A stretch of DNA of 54,693 bases from Lysobacterales bacterium. GTDB lineage: Bacteria > Pseudomonadota > Gammaproteobacteria > Xanthomonadales > Xanthomonadaceae. Position numbers and translations under genes: made by a program. The stretch spans positions 1-54,693 of the forward strand of contig JAFLDZ010000024.1 in the NCBI GenBank assembly GCA_017302135.1, in the 5' to 3' direction. Below the pieces are notes generated by a model that ran no database searches, was not told where the DNA came from, and saw only the letters and a program-made list of their open reading frames with translations. Position 1 is the first letter of the stretch; each line of letters starts with the position of its first letter. Below are positions 1 to 8,472 of this stretch, one piece after another.

Positions 1-50
1 GGCTTCGCCTCAGATCGTAGGTTTGAATTGGACTTGAAGTGTTTTCTTTG

Positions 51-78
51 GTGACTTTCTTTTCAAAAAGAAAGTCAC
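51..78. repeat. Perfect 13-bp inverted repeat with 2-nt loop
   Basis: Bases 51-63 pair exactly with 66-78, leaving only CA as the loop, so this is almost a full palindrome. The arms are T-rich then A-rich at the centre. It lies about 160 bp beyond the kdpE stop (minus strand) and could act as a bidirectional terminator for kdp or be part of a dispersed repeat. No convincing gene is seen in 1-240. Confidence 0.6.
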
Positions 79-240
79 TCGCGCACCAGCGCGAAAAAGG
101 TGCCCGGCTTTACCCGCTCAGCATGAAGCGCCGACACAGACAGCGCCACATACTCGCAGCCAAATCCATGGACGATCGTGCGAAAAGCCCTTGAGTGACG
201 TCGAAGCCGACACAAATAAAGTCGCGTTGCCCCCACAACC

Positions 241-966
241 TCAATGCGGCGCAATAAACCGCAGCCCCACCCCCGGCTCCGTCGCGATCCAGCGCGGCGA
301 AGACGCATCATCACCGAGTTTCTGCCTCAGCTTCCCGACCAGAATCCGCAGATAATGCGTGTCCTGCTGATGACTCGGCCCCCAGAGCTCACGCAACAGC
401 TGCGGCTGCGTCACCACGCGCCCGGCATGACCGACGAGCATCGCCAGCAGCGCATATTCCTTGCGCGACAGCGCCAGCGGCATACCGTCCAACATCACTT
501 GACGCAGCATCAGGTCCACGCGCAGCCGACCATCGTCATAGATCGCAGGCGCATCCGTCGCTGTGGCCCGCGCGCGCAGCATCGCGCGCACCCGGGCCAT
601 CAGTTCCTGGATGCCGAACGGCTTGGTCACGTAATCGTTCGCGCCCGCATCGAGCGAGGCAACTTTCTCCGCTTCGTCCGCGCGGACCGTCAGCATGATC
701 ACCGGCACCTGCGACCATTGGCGCAATTCTTTCAGCACTTCGTGGCCGTCCTTGTCCGGAAGGCCGAGGTCGAGGATCACAAGGTCGGCACCCTGCGTGG
801 CAAGCGCGGTCAAGCCTTCCTGCCCGTTCGCCGCCAGCGCCACCCGGTAACCCTGCGCGCGCAGGCTGATGTCGAGGAATTTGCGGATCTGCGGCTCGTC
901 GTCGATCACCAGCACCCGCGCCGGTGGTGCGGACATCGGGGACATCGGATCGGTCGGGTCAGGCAT
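241..966 (-). CDS. kdpE: KdpE, OmpR-family response regulator of potassium uptake
   Basis: Response regulator that receives phosphate from KdpD and activates kdpFABC when K+ is limiting. The 241-aa protein has an N-terminal receiver (acidic pair in VIDDEP near residues 21-24, phospho-acceptor Asp66 in LVILDLGLPD, the KPFG lysine) and a C-terminal winged helix of the OmpR type (SRKEYALLAMLVGHAG, then a recognition helix around QQDTHYLRILVGKLRQKL). The ATG at 966 overlaps the kdpD stop by 8 nt (ATGCCTGA), so translation is probably coupled. The reading frame stays open far upstream, but that part is a shadow of kdpD. Later ATGs at residues 8 and 11 are possible starts. Confidence 0.95.
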   Translation of the reverse strand: MPDPTDPMSPMSAPPARVLVIDDEPQIRKFLDISLRAQGYRVALAANGQEGLTALATQGADLVILDLGLPDKDGHEVLKELRQWSQVPVIMLTVRADEAEKVASLDAGANDYVTKPFGIQELMARVRAMLRARATATDAPAIYDDGRLRVDLMLRQVMLDGMPLALSRKEYALLAMLVGHAGRVVTQPQLLRELWGPSHQQDTHYLRILVGKLRQKLGDDASSPRWIATEPGVGLRFIAPH

Positions 967-3625
967 CGCGCTTCTGCGGCAGCGGTTCGATGAGCGGCAG
1001 AGTAATGCGAATGGTCGTCCCTCGGCCATCCCGGCCGGGCAAGGCTTCGACACTGCCGCCGTGCGCGCCCACCATGCCCTGGCTGATCGTGAGCCCCAAC
1101 CCGGTGCCGTGACGTCCACGGTCGCCGCGCTCCACGCTGTAGAACATGTCGAAGATCCGCGCCCGCTCCTCTTCCGGAATGCCCGGCCCACGGTCGCGCA
1201 CATCGATCCGCAGCTTGCCTTCGACCAGGCGCGCGTCGACCTCCACCGGTTCTCCGGGCGGCGAGAATTTGGCGGCGTTTTCCAGCACGTTGAACAGCGC
1301 CTGCTCGACCAGCGCCGGGTGTACCCAGATCGGCCGCATGTCGGGTTCGACATGAATGTCCAGCTTGACCTGCGGCTGGTAGCGGAGCAGCCGGCCGGTT
1401 GCCGAGCCGATCAGTTCGTCCACGCCGATCCAGTCGCGGTTCAAGGTCAGGCCGGTGTGGCCCAGCCGGGTCATGTCGAGCAGATTCTGGATGTAGCGAT
1501 CCAGACGTTCGCCTTCCAGCTGGATGGTTTCGAGCAGGCTTTTGCGATCTTCCGCGCTCATCGCCTCGGAATAGCTGGCGAGGCTGCTGGCCGAGCCGAT
1601 CATCGACGCCAGCGGCGACCGCAGGTCGTGCGAGACCGACGACAGCAGCGCCGAACGCAGGCGTTCGGTTTCGCCGCTGACGCGCGCGGTCTCCAGATCG
1701 GAGACCAGCCGCGTGCGCAGTGCGGCCTGACCGATATCGTCGGCCATGGCCTCGGCCAGACGGCGCTGCTCGAAAGCCAGACGCGGATGGTCCGCAGCGA
1801 ATCGCAGGCCGGCCACCCCCAGCGTGCCCTGGTCGTGACGCAGCGGCAGGAACCACCACGGCGAACCCGACAGGGTGTCGGTGTAGCGACCGGTGGCCTG
1901 ACCGTGGCGCTGCGCCCAGTCGGCTGCGCCAAGATCGGTGTCGGTGAGCTTTGCGCCTTCGGACACGACGGTGTCTTCGCCGATACGCACCCACGCCTGC
2001 ACGCCGAAGGCCGCCTGCAGTGCGGCACGTCCGGCGGCGAGCACCTGGCCGAGATCGGCGGCGCTGGCCAGATGGCGCCCCAGCGCCTGCAGCGCGGTGG
2101 CATGCGCGTTCGCCGCCCGCAGCGCGACGACCTGCATGCGCAGTCTGGACGCCAGCCGTCCGGCGACCAGTGCGGCCACCAGGAACAGGAAGACCGTGGT
2201 CACGCCCTGGCGCGCGCCGATATTGAAAGTGAAGCGCGGCTCGATGAAGAAATAGTTGTAGGCCAGGAAGCAGAGGACGGCGGTGATCACCGCAGCGGCC
2301 ATGCGCGTGCGCGACGCGACCAGCACCACCGCGACGATGAAGATCATCGACAGGTCGTCCAGACCCACCCAACGTTCGGACAGCCATGCGATGCCCACCG
2401 CCAGTACGGTCGCCGTCAATGCGAACACCGAGTCGTCGCGCGTCAATGAGAGGCGCGGCGCATGCGATTCGCGGCGCGAACGCGCGCGCGCTTCGGGGGT
2501 GTTGACGATCGTCAGCTCGTAATGCGCGCCCCGCTGCAGCAACTGCTGGGTCAGCGTGCGGTTGAACATGCGCGCCACCGGCCGCTCGCGCGTGCGCCCG
2601 AGCACGATCGCCGAGACGCCGGTGCGGCCCGCGTGATCCAGCAACGCATCGGCGACATTGGCGCCGCGCAGCACATCGGTATCGGCGCCGAGCTTGCGCG
2701 CCAGCGCGAAGGCCTGATCGAGTTCCTGCTGACGCGCCTCATCGACAACGCCGGTCTGTACGGTGACCACCGTCCAAGGCGCATCGCGCCGCTCGGCGAG
2801 GCGTCGGGCGACGCGCACCATGTATTCGGATTGGCCAAGGCCATCGATGGCCAGCATGACCCGGCGACGCATGCTGGTGCCGGACATGTTCGCGCCGGAC
2901 ATGCCGCGCGCCGCCTGCAGTTCGCGCAGATCGCTGTCGACGCGATCCGCAGCGGTCTGCATGGCCAGTTCGCGCAGCGCGATCAGGTTGGAAGGCGAGA
3001 AAAACGTCTGCAGCGCCTGCGCGGCCTGATCGGGCACATAGACTTTTCCCTGGCGCAGGCGCTCGATCAGTTCGCGCGGCGGCAGATCGACCAGCACGAT
3101 GTCGCGCAGCCGATCGAAAACCAGATCCGGAACGGTTTCGCTGACCCGGATGCCGGTGATCCGGAACACCACATCGTTGAGGCTTTCCAGATGCTGGATA
3201 TTAACCGTGGTGTAGACGTCGATGCCGGCGTCCAGCAGCTCCACCACATCCTGCCAGCGGCGTTCGTGACGGCTGCCGGCGGCGTTGCGATGCGCCAGCT
3301 CGTCGACCAGCGCGATCGCCGGCCTGCGCGCCAGCAGCGCGTCGAGATCCATTTCCTCGAAGATGCGCGCGCGATATTCCAGACGCGCGCGAGGCATCAC
3401 TTCCAGATCCTCGATCAGCGCTGCGGTTTCGCTGCGGCCGTGGGTCTCGACGATGCCCACCACCACGTCGATCTTCTGTTTGCGCAGCTCGCGCGCGCGC
3501 GACAGCATGGCGTAGGTCTTGCCCACGCCCGGGGCGGCGCCGAGAAAGATCGTCAGCCGGCCGCTGCCTTCGCGGCGAAGCTCGCCGATCAGCGCATCGG
3601 CCTGTTGGGTGCGGGAGTCGATCAT
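959..3625 (-). CDS. kdpD: KdpD, turgor/potassium sensor histidine kinase
   Basis: Membrane sensor kinase for the kdp operon, 888 aa, the normal length for the family. The N-terminal KdpD domain has a Walker A (GAAPGVGKT, about residues 29-37). It is followed by a universal-stress-protein-like domain (about 250-370), a hydrophobic block of four closely spaced membrane helices (about 400-495), a GAF-like region, a HisKA box (SSVSHDLRSPL, phospho-His) and a HATPase domain (ENAAKFSPPG, DRGPGIP, GTGLGLTIS). It starts 42 nt after kdpC and overlaps kdpE. All key catalytic motifs are present, so it should be functional. Confidence 0.96.
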   Translation of the reverse strand: MIDSRTQQADALIGELRREGSGRLTIFLGAAPGVGKTYAMLSRARELRKQKIDVVVGIVETHGRSETAALIEDLEVMPRARLEYRARIFEEMDLDALLARRPAIALVDELAHRNAAGSRHERRWQDVVELLDAGIDVYTTVNIQHLESLNDVVFRITGIRVSETVPDLVFDRLRDIVLVDLPPRELIERLRQGKVYVPDQAAQALQTFFSPSNLIALRELAMQTAADRVDSDLRELQAARGMSGANMSGTSMRRRVMLAIDGLGQSEYMVRVARRLAERRDAPWTVVTVQTGVVDEARQQELDQAFALARKLGADTDVLRGANVADALLDHAGRTGVSAIVLGRTRERPVARMFNRTLTQQLLQRGAHYELTIVNTPEARARSRRESHAPRLSLTRDDSVFALTATVLAVGIAWLSERWVGLDDLSMIFIVAVVLVASRTRMAAAVITAVLCFLAYNYFFIEPRFTFNIGARQGVTTVFLFLVAALVAGRLASRLRMQVVALRAANAHATALQALGRHLASAADLGQVLAAGRAALQAAFGVQAWVRIGEDTVVSEGAKLTDTDLGAADWAQRHGQATGRYTDTLSGSPWWFLPLRHDQGTLGVAGLRFAADHPRLAFEQRRLAEAMADDIGQAALRTRLVSDLETARVSGETERLRSALLSSVSHDLRSPLASMIGSASSLASYSEAMSAEDRKSLLETIQLEGERLDRYIQNLLDMTRLGHTGLTLNRDWIGVDELIGSATGRLLRYQPQVKLDIHVEPDMRPIWVHPALVEQALFNVLENAAKFSPPGEPVEVDARLVEGKLRIDVRDRGPGIPEEERARIFDMFYSVERGDRGRHGTGLGLTISQGMVGAHGGSVEALPGRDGRGTTIRITLPLIEPLPQKRDA

Positions 3626-3667
3626 GCGGGCATTGTGCGCCAGGCGTTGAGATCCTGAAGGCTGCAG

Positions 3668-4276
3668 TTATTGTTCCGCGTCCAACGCCAGATTCAAGGC
3701 CAATACATTGACGCGCGGCTGGCCGAGTAGGCCGAACTGCGGCTCCCGCACATGTTTGGCGACGAGTTGCTCGACCTGTGCGGGATCGAGATGCCTCGCC
3801 TGCGCCACGCGTGCGATCTGCACCCGCGCACCGGCGGGACTGATGTCGGGGTCCAGTCCGCCGCCGGACTGGGTGACGAGTTCGCCCGGCACGTCCTGCG
3901 CGGCGATGCCGTCGCGTGCGGCCACCGCCGCCCGGGCGTCGTCGATGCGTTTGCGCAGATCGGGATTGCTGCGCGCCTGATTGCTGCCGGCCGCCGACAT
4001 CGCGTTGTAGCCGGCAGCGGAAGGACGCGGCTGGAAATAGCGCGCATCGGCGAAAGGCTGCGCCACCAGCAGGGAACCGACCGGCTTGCCGTCGCGACTG
4101 ACGATGCTGCCGGCGGACTGCTGCGGAAACAGGATGCTGCCGATCGCCGTGCCTGTCAGCGAATAGAGCAAACCCATGCCGAGAAGAATCACGACGGCAA
4201 AGGCCAGCGAGGCGCGCAGGACGCCGTGGTCTTGCAAGGATGTCTGCAAGGACGGATTGTGGACAATGGTGTTCAT
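3668..4276 (-). CDS. kdpC: KdpC, stabilising subunit of the K+-transporting ATPase
   Basis: Subunit of the KdpFABC complex, 202 aa, with one N-terminal membrane helix (about residues 24-46, LAFAVVILLGMGLLYSLTG) and a periplasmic domain carrying the family signature stretches (QSAGSIV, YFQPRPSAAGYNAMSAAGSN, VTQSGGGLDPDISPAGA). The start at 4276 (MNTIVHN) lies 26 nt after the kdpB stop with an AAGGA-type ribosome site. The longer open frame upstream is kdpB shadow. It supports ATP binding by KdpB. Confidence 0.95.
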   Translation of the reverse strand: MNTIVHNPSLQTSLQDHGVLRASLAFAVVILLGMGLLYSLTGTAIGSILFPQQSAGSIVSRDGKPVGSLLVAQPFADARYFQPRPSAAGYNAMSAAGSNQARSNPDLRKRIDDARAAVAARDGIAAQDVPGELVTQSGGGLDPDISPAGARVQIARVAQARHLDPAQVEQLVAKHVREPQFGLLGQPRVNVLALNLALDAEQ

Positions 4277-4302
4277 GGTGGATTCCTTGATGCGCTGATC
4301 GT

Positions 4303-6351
4303 TCAAGCGCCAACCGTGGCGACCAGCGCCAGGTCGATGAGTTTGATCGCGACGAACGGCAACAGCACGCCGCCGCCGCCGTAGATCAGCATGTTGCGAC
4401 GCAGGAGCGCGGTGGCGCTGGCGGGTTTGAAGCGCACGCCGCGCAGCGCCAGCGGAATCAGCGCCGGAATGATCAGCGCGTTGAAGATCAGCGCCGCCAG
4501 CACCGCATTGGCCGGGCTGGACAGCTGCATCACGTTCAAGGCGGCCATGGACGGAATCGCGGCGGCGAACAGCGCCGGCAGGATCGCGAAATACTTGGAC
4601 ACATCGTTGGCCAGCGAGAACGTGGTCAGCGCACCGCGCGTGATCAGCTGCTGCTTGCCGACTTCCACCACCGCCAGCAGCTTGGCCGGATCGGAGTCGA
4701 GATCGACCATGTTGCCGGCCTCTTTCGCCGCCTGCGTGCCGGAGTTCATCGCCAGGCCCACGTCGGCCTGCGCCAGCGCGGGCGCGTCGTTGGTGCCGTC
4801 GCCGACCATCGCCACCAGACTGCCCTTGGCCTGTTCGCTGCGGATGCGGGCGAGTTTGTCTTCGGGCGTGGCCTCGGCGATGTAGTCGTCCACGCCGGCT
4901 TCGGCGGCGATGGCCGCAGCGGTCAGCGGATTGTCGCCGGTGATCATCACCGTGCGCACACCCATCGCGCGCAGGCGGGCGAATTTTTCCTTCACGCCAT
5001 GCTTGACCACATCCGACAGCTCGACGACGCCCAGCACGTGCTTGCCTTCGCTCACCACCAGCGGCGTGGCGCCGCTGCGCGCGACCTGTTCGACGCGCGC
5101 GGTGAGTTCGTGCGGCACCAGACTGCCCTGCGCTTCGACATGGCGCCTGATGGCATCGCCCGCACCCTTGCGGATGGAACGGCCGCCTTCGAGATCCACG
5201 CCGGACATGCGCGTCTGCGCGGTGAACTGCAGATAATCGGCGCGATCGGGCTCGGGCGTGACGCAGCCCTGTTCGCGCGCGAGTTTGACGATGGATTTGC
5301 CTTCGGGCGTGGGGTCGGCGAGCGACGCCAGCATCGCCGCTTCGCGCAGCATCGCGGCATCCACGCCGGCCAGCGGGTGGAACACCGTCGCCTGGCGATC
5401 GCCGTAGGTGATCGTGCCGGTCTTGTCGAGCAGCAGCACGTCCACGTCGCCAGCGACCTCGACCGCTTTGCCGGATTTGGCCAGCACGTTGGCCGACAGC
5501 GCGCGGTTCATGCCGGCGATGCCGATCGCCGGCAGCAGGCCGCCGATGGTGGTCGGAATCAGGCACACCAGCAGCGCGATCAGCAGCAGCGGCGCGACCT
5601 GCACACCGACGAACGCGCCGATCGCCGGCAGCGTCGCGACCACGATCAGGAAGGTCAGCGTCATCGCCGCCAGCAGCATGGTCAACGCGATTTCGTTCGG
5701 CGTCTTCTGGCGGTTGGCGCCTTCGACCAGCGCGATCATGCGATCGAGAAAACTGTGGCCGGGTTCGGCGGTGATGCGGATGACGATTTCATCCGACAGC
5801 ACTTTCGTACCGCCGATCACCCCGGAGCGGTCGGTGCCGGCCTCGCGCAGCACCGGCGCGGATTCGCCGGTCACCGCGGATTCGTTGATGGTGGCGAGAC
5901 CATGGACGATTTCGCCGTCGGCCGGGATCTGTTCCCCGGCGCTGACGATAACCAGATCGCCGGGGCGTAGATCGGCCGCAGGCAGACGCGTTTCATTGCC
6001 GCCGCGATCGCTGTCGACCTTGCGCGCCACCAGATCCTTGCGCGCGCGGCGCAGCGAAGCGGCCTGGCCGCGACCGCGCGCTTCGGCGATGGCTTCGGCG
6101 AAATTGCCGAACAGCACCGTCGCGAACAGGATCGCAGTGACCGCGCCGCCGAAACCCGGCGATGCTTCCCCGGCCAGGGTGATCACCGCCGACAGCACGG
6201 TGCCCGCCATCACGACCGCCATCACCGGGCTCTTGAGCAGATGGCGCGGCGACAGTTTCAGGAAGGCATCGCGCAGCGCGCTGCGCATCGCGGCGGCGTC
6301 GACCAGCGCGGGTTTGCGCGCAGGCGGGTGCTGATGAATGATCTCGCTCAT
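4303..6351 (-). CDS. kdpB: KdpB, P-type ATPase subunit of the K+ pump
   Basis: Catalytic subunit of the K+-translocating P-type ATPase, 682 aa, full length. It has the actuator-domain TGES motif (residues 161-164), the phosphorylation motif LLDKTGT (Asp309), the hinge GDGTNDAPAL near residue 515, and hydrophobic segments at about 40-85, 220-270 and the C-terminus. Hydrolysis in KdpB drives K+ bound in KdpA across the inner membrane. It lies 10 nt after kdpA in the same operon. No missing catalytic residue was seen. Confidence 0.97.
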   Translation of the reverse strand: MSEIIHQHPPARKPALVDAAAMRSALRDAFLKLSPRHLLKSPVMAVVMAGTVLSAVITLAGEASPGFGGAVTAILFATVLFGNFAEAIAEARGRGQAASLRRARKDLVARKVDSDRGGNETRLPAADLRPGDLVIVSAGEQIPADGEIVHGLATINESAVTGESAPVLREAGTDRSGVIGGTKVLSDEIVIRITAEPGHSFLDRMIALVEGANRQKTPNEIALTMLLAAMTLTFLIVVATLPAIGAFVGVQVAPLLLIALLVCLIPTTIGGLLPAIGIAGMNRALSANVLAKSGKAVEVAGDVDVLLLDKTGTITYGDRQATVFHPLAGVDAAMLREAAMLASLADPTPEGKSIVKLAREQGCVTPEPDRADYLQFTAQTRMSGVDLEGGRSIRKGAGDAIRRHVEAQGSLVPHELTARVEQVARSGATPLVVSEGKHVLGVVELSDVVKHGVKEKFARLRAMGVRTVMITGDNPLTAAAIAAEAGVDDYIAEATPEDKLARIRSEQAKGSLVAMVGDGTNDAPALAQADVGLAMNSGTQAAKEAGNMVDLDSDPAKLLAVVEVGKQQLITRGALTTFSLANDVSKYFAILPALFAAAIPSMAALNVMQLSSPANAVLAALIFNALIIPALIPLALRGVRFKPASATALLRRNMLIYGGGGVLLPFVAIKLIDLALVATVGA

Positions 6352-6361
6352 GTGCGTGCTC

Positions 6362-8071
6362 TCAGTGCGCTGCCGCAGTCAGCGACAGGTGGTCGGCGAT
6401 CGGGCCCAGCACCAGCGCCGGCATGAACTGCAGCACGGTGATGATCGCGACCACGGCGATCAGGGTCAGTGCGAACGTCGGGGTTTCGATCTGCAGGCTG
6501 CCTGCGGTTTCCGGCGACGGACGCTTGCGCGCCATCAGCGCGGCGACCGCCAGCGGTACGATCAGCGCGGGATAACGCCCCAGCGCCAGGACCAGCGCGC
6601 AGCTCAGGTTCCACCAGTACGTGGCATCGCCCAGACCTTCGAATCCCGAACCGTTGTTGGCGTACGCCGATGTGTACTCGTAGAACACCTGGCTGATGCC
6701 GTGGAAACCCGGATTGGAGTTTCCGGTGATCGATGGCATCGCAAGCGTCAATGCAGTGAAGCCCAGGATCACCAGCGGCTGCAGCAGCACCAGCAGTGCC
6801 AGCAGTTTCACTTCCGGCGCTTCGATCTTGCGGCCGAACAGTTCCGGCGTGCGGCCGGTCATCAGGCCGGCCAGGAACACGCTCAGCAACAGGTACACCA
6901 GAAACTGCTGCAACCCGCAGCCGATGCCGCCCCAGATGGCGTTGACCAGCATGTTGACCAGCGCATCCAGCCCGGTCAGCGGCGCCAGCGAATCGTGCAT
7001 CGCGTTGACCGAACCGTTCGAGGTCTGCGTGGTCAGCGATGCCCACAACGCGGAGGCCGCCGCGCCGAAGCGCACTTCCTTGCCTTCCATCAGCGCGACA
7101 TCGGATGTAGTGGCCGAATACGCCTCCGACCACACCGCAAGGCCCGTGGACGCCGCCGACATCAGCAGCATGCTGCCGAAGATCATCGCCGTCAGTTTGC
7201 GGCGACCGACCAGCGGCCCGACCATGAAGACGACGGACAGCGGCACGAGGATGATCGCGATCATTTCCAGAACATTCGAGAACGGCGTCGGGTTCTCCAG
7301 CGGCACCGAACTGTTGGGGCCGTACCAGCCGCCGCCGTTGGTGCCCAACTGTTTCACCGCCACCATCGCCGCCACCGGCCCCAGCGGAATCTTCTGCTCC
7401 GGCATCTGCGCGCTTGCATCGATCGGCGCGACCGTGGGCCCTGCGGCCAGCGTCGCAGGCACGCCCTGCGAGGTCAGCAACACCGACCAGAGCAGACACA
7501 GCGGCAGCATGAAGCGGACGGTGGCGCGGGTGACATCGGCCCAGTAGTTGCCCATGTCGGCTTCGCCGGTGTCGTGCGCGTTTTTTTCGCGGCCGCCGAA
7601 CAGTGCGCGCAGGGTGGCCACCACCAGCGCCAGGCCCATCATCGGCGTCACGATCTGCAGGCCGACGATGCCGACCATCTGCGCCAGATACGACAGCTGC
7701 GCCTGACCGGAATAGTGCTGCTGATTGGTGTTGGTGAGGAACGACACCATGGTGTGCAGCGCCAGATCCCAGCGCATGTTCGGAACCGCGTCGGGGTTGA
7801 GCGGCAGCCAGGCCTGGGTCATGAACAGCACCCAGACCAGCGCGCCCACCGCAAGGTTGCTCAGCAGGAATGCCTTGGCATAGCCGCGCCAGGTCATGCC
7901 GCGCAGCGGGTCGGTGCCGAGCAGCCTGAAGACCGGCGTTTCGAACCAGCCGAACACGCGGTCGCCGCGCATCGGCGCGCCGCGCACCACCGCTGCGAGG
8001 TAGCGGCCCAAAGGCCAGGCCAAACCGATGGCCAACGCAAAGACGAGCAGGATCTCGATCATGTCCGTCAT
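6362..8071 (-). CDS. kdpA: KdpA, potassium-binding and translocating subunit
   Basis: Channel-like subunit of KdpFABC, related to the SKT superfamily, 569 aa with about ten hydrophobic helices. Family stretches are evident: NTNQQHYSGQ, GTNGGGWYGPNSS, TGLAVWSEAY, NNGSGFEGLG; the Gly-rich parts form the selectivity filter. The start at 8071 follows the kdpF stop by only 4 nt. Length and composition match a functional subunit. Confidence 0.97.
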   Translation of the reverse strand: MTDMIEILLVFALAIGLAWPLGRYLAAVVRGAPMRGDRVFGWFETPVFRLLGTDPLRGMTWRGYAKAFLLSNLAVGALVWVLFMTQAWLPLNPDAVPNMRWDLALHTMVSFLTNTNQQHYSGQAQLSYLAQMVGIVGLQIVTPMMGLALVVATLRALFGGREKNAHDTGEADMGNYWADVTRATVRFMLPLCLLWSVLLTSQGVPATLAAGPTVAPIDASAQMPEQKIPLGPVAAMVAVKQLGTNGGGWYGPNSSVPLENPTPFSNVLEMIAIILVPLSVVFMVGPLVGRRKLTAMIFGSMLLMSAASTGLAVWSEAYSATTSDVALMEGKEVRFGAAASALWASLTTQTSNGSVNAMHDSLAPLTGLDALVNMLVNAIWGGIGCGLQQFLVYLLLSVFLAGLMTGRTPELFGRKIEAPEVKLLALLVLLQPLVILGFTALTLAMPSITGNSNPGFHGISQVFYEYTSAYANNGSGFEGLGDATYWWNLSCALVLALGRYPALIVPLAVAALMARKRPSPETAGSLQIETPTFALTLIAVVAIITVLQFMPALVLGPIADHLSLTAAAH

Positions 8072-8075
8072 CCGC

Positions 8076-8168
8076 TCAGAATTTTTCCGGGCGCAGGATC
8101 ACCAGCAGCAGGTACACCGCCGCCACGATCACCACGATTCCGCACAACATCGACAACCAGCCGGGCAT
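8076..8168 (-). CDS. kdpF: KdpF, small membrane subunit of the K+ pump
   Basis: Thirty-residue single-helix peptide (MPGWLSMLCGIVVIVAAVYL, ending ILRPEKF) that stabilises the KdpABC complex in the inner membrane. It is too short for routine gene calling. The ATG at 8168 was chosen because AGGA lies 8 nt upstream and because known KdpF peptides are about 29 residues. An in-frame ATG at 8183 would add five residues. It is the first gene of the operon, 4 nt before kdpA. Confidence 0.88.
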   Translation of the reverse strand: MPGWLSMLCGIVVIVAAVYLLLVILRPEKF

Positions 8169-8472
8169 CTGCGCATTCCTCATGCATTCCGATGCGCGCA
8201 GTCTCTGCCCGACCTGCGTAAACGCGCTATTCGCATCGAAGCGCTGGGCGTAAATTCTTCGTAACCACGTCCGCTCGCCGCCTGCACGTCGCGTGGCCGT
8301 CGATCCGACGGGGCCTTGGCACCCGTCTGCGCCCGAATCGCCGGTCTCACCGGGCCAGCGCCGTTCCGGCACGCTCCCGCCGCCTCTGTTGCGCCGCAAC
8401 ATCTAGGCAAGCCCCGCGCTGCGTGCTATTCAATGGGGCGAAGGGTCCGCCTTCCCTGCCCAGGGCCGCTGC
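8169..8472. promoter_or_regulatory. Divergent intergenic region: kdp control region and upstream of the ATP-grasp gene
   Basis: About 300 bp between the divergent kdpF and ATP-grasp genes. The heptamer GCGTAAA occurs at 8217-8223 and 8248-8254, three helical turns apart, 50-85 bp upstream of kdpF (TTTACGC in the kdp direction). That spacing is reasonable for a KdpE operator, but the identity of the site is inference. No clear -35/-10 pair was identified for either gene. Confidence 0.35.

Noticed and set aside
75..314. 79-codon minus-strand open frame at the window start overlapping kdpE
   Set aside because: It overlaps the certain kdpE C-terminus, is Arg-rich and has no family features. Its 3' part runs into the palindrome at 51-78.
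869..2449. Long plus-strand open frame opposite kdpD/kdpE (526 codons)
   Set aside because: Antisense shadow produced by the GC-rich codon pattern of kdpD. Low-complexity His/Arg/Gln composition and no motif.
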